Assembly (NCBI GenBank): GCA_028822675.1
Contig: JAPKDE010000096.1
Location: 1-9,265, forward strand
Length of the DNA: 9,265 bases
Origin: Dehalococcoidia bacterium
GTDB lineage: Bacteria > Chloroflexota > Dehalococcoidia > UBA3495
Reading direction: 5' to 3'
The notes below the pieces were generated by a model. The model saw only the letters and a program-made list of their open reading frames with translations, was not told where the DNA came from and searched no databases. Shown here piece by piece: positions 1 through 3,874 of this stretch (the first letter of the stretch is position 1; the number at the start of each line of letters is the position of its first letter). Made by a program: the position numbers and the translations under genes.

Positions 1-183
1 TTTCCCTCTGATCTCTCCTTTACGAAAGTGTCCCACTTTTGCTGGTTGCCAACAGACTTGGGTAACCTAACCCACGAGATTATGATTGGTCTCCGCGACA
101 ACTATGAACAGGCCCGGGCTGGCGTTGTCCGATCCGGAATGGACAAAACCGTGGCCAACCTCAAGAGTATGATCGAAGGCTAA
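1..183 (+). CDS. C-terminal end of an unidentified protein (5' truncated)
   Basis: An open frame runs from base 1 to a TAA at 181-183 and gives the last 60 residues of a protein that begins outside the window. The visible part starts FPSDLSFTKVSHFCWLPTDL and ends NLKSMIEG. It has an aromatic, strand-like beginning followed by a charged, probably helical tail (RDNYEQARAGVV, then MDKTVANLK). A strand followed by a long C-terminal helix resembles the end of SRPBCC/START-like ligand-binding domains, but no diagnostic motif is present and I do not assign a function. That the frame is really coding is supported by its natural amino-acid composition and by a strong terminator 27 bases after its stop. 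The gene converges with the minus-strand hydrolase gene. Confidence 0.7.
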   Translation, partial: FPSDLSFTKVSHFCWLPTDLGNLTHEIMIGLRDNYEQARAGVVRSGMDKTVANLKSMIEG

Positions 184-210
184 ATATCCAGTTAATCCGA
201 ATCAAAAAAA

Positions 211-249
211 ACGTCCTTCCCGAATAATCGGGGAGGACGTTTTTCTTTT
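211..249 (+). terminator. Intrinsic terminator between convergent genes
   Basis: A 12-bp stem (211-222 pairing with 229-240) encloses a 6-base loop, AATAAT. The only irregularity is one T-G wobble at 218/233. The stem is followed by a T-rich tract (241-249) and preceded by a run of A (204-210). In the plus direction it terminates the partial gene ending at 183. The A-run means the minus strand also shows a stem followed by Ts, with one A-C mismatch, so it probably also ends the minus-strand hydrolase transcript whose stop is at 273. A bidirectional terminator is the likely reading. Confidence 0.93.
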
Positions 250-272
250 GTCTCTTGTCTTATGAAAAGTGT

Positions 273-1097
273 TTAAGGAGCGCTGATGGTTATCTGGTAT
301 AAGTCGTTGGCGGCGCTGGTTGGGCCGGAATAGTGTTTCTTGGCGTCGTCAATTAATGGTTGAGGGTTGGCGTCGAACGCCGAGTCAAGGTGGGTTATCA
401 CCAGTTCTGCGACCCCAGCCTGGGAGGCGGCGCGGCCTGCATCACCGGCTGTGGAGTGTCCGTGCGTGCGAGCGACCTCAATTTCTTCGTCCGTCCGGAA
501 CGCCTCGTGTATCAACAACCGTGCTGCGTTGGACGCCTTGACCAATTCAGGGTTGAACCGGGTGTCTCCAGAGAAGACAACTGACATCCCGTCTGAGTTT
601 ACCTTCCATCCCACGGCACCAGAGATATGGTCCGCTGGGAAGCAGGATGCGGTGGTGGTTGGGCCAAGACTGATTTCTTCACCGGGCTCCACTACGATCC
701 AGCGCATGACCTGTCTCCCATCGGAGTTCGTGGCTCCTTCATGGTCTACCTCGGCGACGTTCAGGTGGCTGGTGGCGCACATTTTTATTGCCCAGTCCAG
801 CGATTCTCCAGTGATATAGACCTCAAGGGGTGGAGCATCTTGACGCTCCAACGCCCGAACAAACTGGACAAATAACAATCCAGACAGATGGTCTGGGTGA
901 TGGTGGGAGATCAGCACTTTGTCGAAACTCTCCACCGGAATACCCAGTTCGGATCCGCCTCGAGCGACTGAATTGCCCGAACTGGTGTCAATCAAAAGGC
1001 GAGTGCCATCGTCACAGTCATAGACGATGGCGGTATGGGCCCTGTTGGTCGATGTGCCTGACCCCGTGCCAAGAAAGCTGATTTTCATTTCGGGCAT
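273..1097 (-). CDS. Metallo-beta-lactamase-fold hydrolase, RNase Z/arylsulfatase-like
   Basis: This 274-residue, probably cytoplasmic protein has the full metal-ligand set of the MBL fold. It opens with KISFLGTGSG (residues 5-14). The HxHxDH motif is H65, H67, D69 and H70 in SHHHPDH. Further ligands are H157 (PADH), D178 in FSGDT, and H236 in ITHLDS. HEA at 197-199 and HGHST at 212-216 are typical of the RNase Z/AtsA-type branch, which cleaves phosphodiester or ester bonds with two zinc ions. However, the HGDHIFGLPG signature of genuine bacterial tRNase Z is replaced by HPDHLSGLL, so a tRNA 3'-processing role is not assured and the substrate is unknown. ATG at 1097 is chosen because GGAG lies 8 bases upstream; Met4 is the alternative. 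The gene is last in the minus-strand cluster, 129 bases after the translin gene, and ends at the shared terminator. Confidence 0.9.
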   Translation of the reverse strand: MPEMKISFLGTGSGTSTNRAHTAIVYDCDDGTRLLIDTSSGNSVARGGSELGIPVESFDKVLISHHHPDHLSGLLFVQFVRALERQDAPPLEVYITGESLDWAIKMCATSHLNVAEVDHEGATNSDGRQVMRWIVVEPGEEISLGPTTTASCFPADHISGAVGWKVNSDGMSVVFSGDTRFNPELVKASNAARLLIHEAFRTDEEIEVARTHGHSTAGDAGRAASQAGVAELVITHLDSAFDANPQPLIDDAKKHYSGPTSAANDLYQITISAP

Positions 1098-1226
1098 CTA
1101 ATTGTCTCCGGGATAGTTGAACGCTGGTTAAATCCGAACAGCGTCGATAAATATACTTAGGGAGTCTAAAGAATGGTACTCATTCTCCAGTGAAATTTTA
1201 TGTGATTTTTGTTTGATTGACCTAAT

Positions 1227-1877
1227 TTAGCTCTGAGACCGGTTGATTTCCCACTCGGCCAACCGTGCCTCCAACGAGTGTTGACGCAGGGCCATTGTGA
1301 GGTCGCCCCGGGTTCGTTCCAAGACGCCGCGCATGGCGTCGGTATTGCGTCTTAGCCCGCTGGTAACTCCCTCTGGGAAGTCGATGGTCACCAGTACCCC
1401 GTACATCTCGTCCATGATATCCATGAACTCCGGGCAGCCGTCCACGGCATCGCGACGTAGCGCGTCTAGGATATACCGGCGTAGTTCGCCAATGACCTCA
1501 GCCATTCCGTTGATATAGGCGGCGGCATCCACTTTGAGGTCACTGATTGAGGGTATGTCAGATCCGGAAATCACTGCCAGAGTCACGTTGGCTTCAGTAA
1601 ATTCTTTGCGGGCGTCATTCATGAACCCTGCGTTGAATATGGAAGGGCTGCTAACCTCGATGTGGTCAGCATCCCTTAGTCTGGCGTCGCCCTTTTTAAT
1701 GAGCTCCCTGGCATCGTCAAAATCCCCGCGGTGCACGGCGCGGATGGCATTGGCGGAGAACCTGATTACTTCCCTGGAGACAGACAAAGCCTGCTCCCGG
1801 TCACCGTTTCGCTCTGTGAGTTCGTTGATTACTGCGGTGCCAATTTCTGATAGAGCTACTTGATAGCGTGAGGGCAT
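1227..1877 (-). CDS. Translin-family nucleic-acid-binding protein
   Basis: The protein is 216 residues and almost wholly helical, the usual size for translin/TRAX proteins. Family features in order are: an AIRAVHRGDFDDARELI helix (44-60); KEFTEA (91-96), matching the acidic motif that in TRAX carries catalytic glutamates; AEVIGELRR (126-134); a D-x-P segment (IDFPEG, 165-170); and the C-terminal signature GLRRNTD (174-180) and ERTRGDL (187-193). Eukaryotic translin binds single-stranded DNA and RNA, and with TRAX forms the C3PO endoribonuclease; archaeal homologues form C3PO-like octamers. E92, E95, E127 and E131 are candidate metal ligands by memory-based alignment, so RNase activity is possible but unproven. 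No second translin/TRAX gene is in the window, so a homo-oligomer is the simplest model. The ATG start overlaps the thiE stop as TAATG, implying translational coupling. No strong Shine-Dalgarno is visible. Confidence 0.85.
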   Translation of the reverse strand: MPSRYQVALSEIGTAVINELTERNGDREQALSVSREVIRFSANAIRAVHRGDFDDARELIKKGDARLRDADHIEVSSPSIFNAGFMNDARKEFTEANVTLAVISGSDIPSISDLKVDAAAYINGMAEVIGELRRYILDALRRDAVDGCPEFMDIMDEMYGVLVTIDFPEGVTSGLRRNTDAMRGVLERTRGDLTMALRQHSLEARLAEWEINRSQS

Positions 1878-2884
1878 TAGATGCGCCCGCCCGCGTCTTC
1901 AATGACCTTCACCAGTTTGGCCGCAGCTGCCTCTGGGTCGGGCGCTGCGCCTACGGCCGCAGTGACACAGATGGCGTCAGCCCCGGCTTCAATGACTGCG
2001 GCAGCATTCTCTGCGTTGATTCCACCGATCGCCACCAACGGTGTTTTGGCGATGGCTCTAGCCTTACGCACTCGGTCAGTGCCCTGCGGCGGACGCCCCA
2101 CGCCCTTGGTGTTGGTGTGGTAGATAGGGCCGAAGGCCACGTGGTCAACGCCCATCGCCTCTGACTCCACCAGTTCATCAAATTCATGATTGGACCGGCC
2201 AATAACCTGGTCCGACGCCAGTACCTGCCGCGCCTGGTCCACTGGCAGATCAGTCTGGCCCACGTGCAACCCTGCTGAGCCAACTATTGCGGCAACATCA
2301 GCATGGTCATTCAATATCAGAGAAGCTCCTGATTCAGCGCACAGTTTCTGCAGCCCTCTGGCCAATGGTAGAGAGTCGCCTTTGTCGCGAATCTTGTCTC
2401 GCAGTTGCAACATCCTGGCCCCGCCTTGGATGGCAGCTTGGGCGATCGTCAACGGGTCGCGACCACCGGTTATTGTGGGGTCGATTATCACGTAGAGTCC
2501 GCGCACCAGCTCTGCTTTCTCGCGCCGAATCGTCGTGCTAAGCTGGTCGGTCAGCTCATCCAGCACCCGTTTGATTCCTCCCAAGGTATCCCAACCCAGC
2601 GGGTTTGCTGAGGAAGACTCGTCCAGGAGCAACAGTAAATTGTTTGCCACACTCGCCAAACCGAGAGTTTCTTGGGCACTGGTGGGAGGGCCGTCGTCCG
2701 TCTCAGCCATGGCTGACGCAGCGGGCAGAGAGGGGATTAACTCCCGCAGACTTTGTAGAGCCGGTGCCGGCGATTGGGTTGAAGGTACGTACCTTGAGGC
2801 TGCTTCAATGCAGTGGAAAATCGTTTGGTAGTGGCTTTGGTCGGGGCTTTGGCTGGGGCTATCTGGTCCCCTACCGCTGGTCAC
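1877..2884 (-). CDS. thiE: Thiamine-phosphate synthase ThiE with uncharacterised N-terminal domain
   Basis: The protein is 335 residues, whereas ThiE is usually about 210. Residues 128-332 are a complete ThiE TIM barrel, which joins HMP-diphosphate and thiazole phosphate to form thiamine phosphate. The motifs are RGLYVIID (128-135), QLRDK (160-164), LNDHADVA (191-198), GLHVGQTDLP (205-214), IGRSNH (228-233), FGPIYHTNTK (251-260, phosphate and pyrimidine site), AIGGIN (285-290) and ICVTAAV (305-311). The first 127 residues are extra: a Ser/Pro/Gln-rich start, a helical stretch (20-52), a low-complexity linker (53-70) and a second helical stretch (72-125). Some ThiE proteins carry an N-terminal ThiD2 domain, but its DANLNRAREGLRVLE-type motif is absent here. 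The GTG start at 2884 overlaps the FmdB stop (GTGA) and has AAGGGA 8 bases upstream, so the long form is supported. No other thiamine gene is visible. Confidence 0.93.
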   Translation of the reverse strand: MTSGRGPDSPSQSPDQSHYQTIFHCIEAASRYVPSTQSPAPALQSLRELIPSLPAASAMAETDDGPPTSAQETLGLASVANNLLLLLDESSSANPLGWDTLGGIKRVLDELTDQLSTTIRREKAELVRGLYVIIDPTITGGRDPLTIAQAAIQGGARMLQLRDKIRDKGDSLPLARGLQKLCAESGASLILNDHADVAAIVGSAGLHVGQTDLPVDQARQVLASDQVIGRSNHEFDELVESEAMGVDHVAFGPIYHTNTKGVGRPPQGTDRVRKARAIAKTPLVAIGGINAENAAAVIEAGADAICVTAAVGAAPDPEAAAAKLVKVIEDAGGRI

Positions 2885-3222
2885 AGGTCCATTCCCTTGG
2901 GGGTCTCACCGGACCGGGCGGCGTCAATGTTTTCTCTCATGGTTTGAGGCATGTCCCTTCCAAATTTTGTGAAGGCGTCTTCAACGCCGCGTCCAATGTT
3001 TCGTGGGTCGTTGTAATAACCCGGTGACCGGTGCTCGGAGACCGACGAGAAATTCTCATGGACTGAGCCAACGGTTTTGCCGGTGGCAAATGACGACATC
3101 CGTCTTTCCATATCATTGCTCTGACAGTGGGAGCAAACAGGCTCCAATGTGCTGCCGATTGACCTCACAAAGAATGAAGACAACTTGGCGCAAGTTTGGC
3201 AGCGGTATTCATATATCGGCAC
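2881..3222 (-). CDS. FmdB-type zinc ribbon protein (copy B)
   Basis: A 113-residue protein starts with the FmdB/CxxC_CxxC_SSSS signature PIYEYRCQTC. Four cysteines, C8-x2-C11 and C30-x2-C33, form a zinc ribbon within the first 40 residues. The FmdB family is named for a putative regulator of formamide/amide-degradation genes, but most members are uncharacterised small zinc-binding proteins. The remainder (45-113) is hydrophilic and has no motif I recognise; it ends in a possible helix (DMPQTMRENIDAARSG). The GTG start is supported by AGGAG 6 bases upstream. The stop overlaps the thiE start (GTGA), which ties this gene tightly to thiE. A paralogue lies 52 bases upstream in the same direction. 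Confidence 0.88.
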   Translation of the reverse strand: MPIYEYRCQTCAKLSSFFVRSIGSTLEPVCSHCQSNDMERRMSSFATGKTVGSVHENFSSVSEHRSPGYYNDPRNIGRGVEDAFTKFGRDMPQTMRENIDAARSGETPKGMDL

Positions 3223-3274
3223 TGGGCTCTCCTGTAGACCAACTAAAGTGGATTCCCACTAGGGACTAGATAAT

Positions 3275-3598
3275 CTAAAGGTTTTTGAGGTCGCGTCGCT
3301 CTTCGTTAAAATCGGGACTGGTTTGGCCGCCCATTTCCTTCTTGATACGCCCCATATAGCTATCAATGCTGGCCGGGCTGTTCTCGTCCACATCGCGAGA
3401 GGTCTCGCTACTGGGCACCCAGTTGAGGCTGTCACCCCATGACGCCCGGAATGAGAACTTGGATATCAGCCGTTGCATGTCAGTTCCCTGGCAATGATCG
3501 CAGTTGGGTTGCAGGTCCTTGGTGTCTTCAGAAACCGTGCGGACCAGCACAGAGGATATTTTTTGGCAATCGCCACAGCGATATTCGTAGAGCGGCAC
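3275..3598 (-). CDS. FmdB-type zinc ribbon protein (copy A)
   Basis: This 107-residue paralogue of the next gene begins PLYEYRCGDC. It has zinc ligands at C8, C11, C33 and C36, so the knuckle spacing is three residues longer than in copy B. The regions after the ribbon (from about residue 48) have diverged from copy B beyond obvious alignment, apart from being acidic and hydrophilic (SRDVDENSPASIDSYMGRIKKEM). The function is unknown; a small DNA-, RNA- or protein-binding zinc module is the family expectation. The GTG start lacks a good Shine-Dalgarno; only a weak GGA lies 8 bases upstream. It is nonetheless fixed by the universally conserved MPxYEYRC beginning. This is the first gene of the minus-strand operon, directly behind the promoter at 3631-3659. 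Confidence 0.87.
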   Translation of the reverse strand: MPLYEYRCGDCQKISSVLVRTVSEDTKDLQPNCDHCQGTDMQRLISKFSFRASWGDSLNWVPSSETSRDVDENSPASIDSYMGRIKKEMGGQTSPDFNEERRDLKNL

Positions 3599-3630
3599 TT
3601 ATTTTGTCCAGTATCGATTTATCAGTAACG

Positions 3631-3659
3631 ATTATATGCAGTCTGAGCATATATTTTAA
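3631..3659 (-). promoter_or_regulatory. Sigma70-type promoter of the zinc ribbon-thiE-translin operon
   Basis: Read on the minus strand, TTAAAA (3659-3654; 4 of 6 matches to the -35 consensus) is followed by a 17-base spacer and a perfect TATAAT (3636-3631). The predicted transcript would start near 3624 and have a leader of about 26 bases before the GTG of zinc ribbon A. No other credible promoter was seen for the four-gene set below it. Confidence 0.65.
3633..3653. promoter_or_regulatory. Dyad over -10/spacer, candidate operator
   Basis: A perfect 7-bp inverted repeat, TATATGC-N7-GCATATA, occupies 3633-3639 and 3647-3653. It covers half of the -10 hexamer and the whole spacer of the minus-strand promoter. 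A dimeric repressor bound here would block RNA polymerase. Part of the symmetry comes from the AT-rich promoter context, so chance is not excluded, and no regulator is identified. Confidence 0.4.
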
Positions 3660-3743
3660 CATGAGCTTTTCGGTGAGGCATTCGTGAGTGATTGGTATGA
3701 AAACGAAGAGTGGATACTGACGCTCCCCAGGCGCGCCACCCTC

Positions 3744-3764
3744 TAATGCCTAATGTATAATGCG
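3744..3764 (+). promoter_or_regulatory. polA promoter -10 region embedded in a 7-base triple repeat
   Basis: TATAAT at 3756-3761 is a perfect -10 hexamer upstream of polA, with a predicted start near 3768 and a leader of about 107 bases. No good -35 lies at the right distance; that area instead holds the 8-base palindrome GGCGCGCC (3730-3737). The -10 sits inside three tandem 7-mers of form TAATGNN starting at 3744, 3751 and 3758. The missing -35 suggests an activator or an intrinsically weak promoter. Confidence 0.45.
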
Positions 3765-3770
3765 GCCACC

Positions 3771-3800
3771 CTCGCTGCCGGTTTTTTCGCTGGCAGCGGG
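3771..3800 (+). promoter_or_regulatory. Hairpin at the 5' end of the polA leader
   Basis: An 11-bp stem pairs 3771-3781 with 3790-3800, with two G-T wobbles, around an 8-base loop of TTTTTTCG (3782-3789). If transcription starts near 3768, this GC-rich hairpin forms the extreme 5' end of the polA mRNA, about 75 bases before the start codon. It is not a normal terminator: the T-run is in the loop, and only a weak TTCTT follows. A transcript-stabilising or regulatory role is possible. Confidence 0.45.
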
Positions 3801-3874
3801 TTCTTACAACTGCAACCCCGTATGGGCCGACCAACCGCGCCCGGGGATGAATTTGGACCTGTCGAGGTGCCGCC

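Noticed and set aside
367..819. A 150-codon plus-strand open frame inside the MBL gene
   Set aside because: The opposite strand encodes a full metal-ligand set, while this frame is Ser/Pro/Arg-rich without motifs.
1150..1155. TATATT on the minus strand upstream of the MBL gene as its own -10
   Set aside because: No -35-like sequence at 16-18 bases; an independent promoter cannot be supported.
1170..1186. Small hairpin AGAATG-N5-CATTCT in the gap between the translin and MBL genes
   Set aside because: Only 6 AT-rich base pairs and no proper T-tract on either strand; too weak to call as a terminator or attenuator.
3247..3277. Short palindromes between the two zinc ribbon genes (AGTGG-N4-CCACT and TAGATAATCTA)
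   Set aside because: Arms of 5 bp are expected by chance in this AT-rich stretch, and no T-run follows on the minus strand.
3698..3721. A 7-codon ATG-started frame upstream of polA as a leader peptide
   Set aside because: It lies upstream of the predicted polA -10, so it would not be in the transcript, and it has no convincing ribosome binding site.
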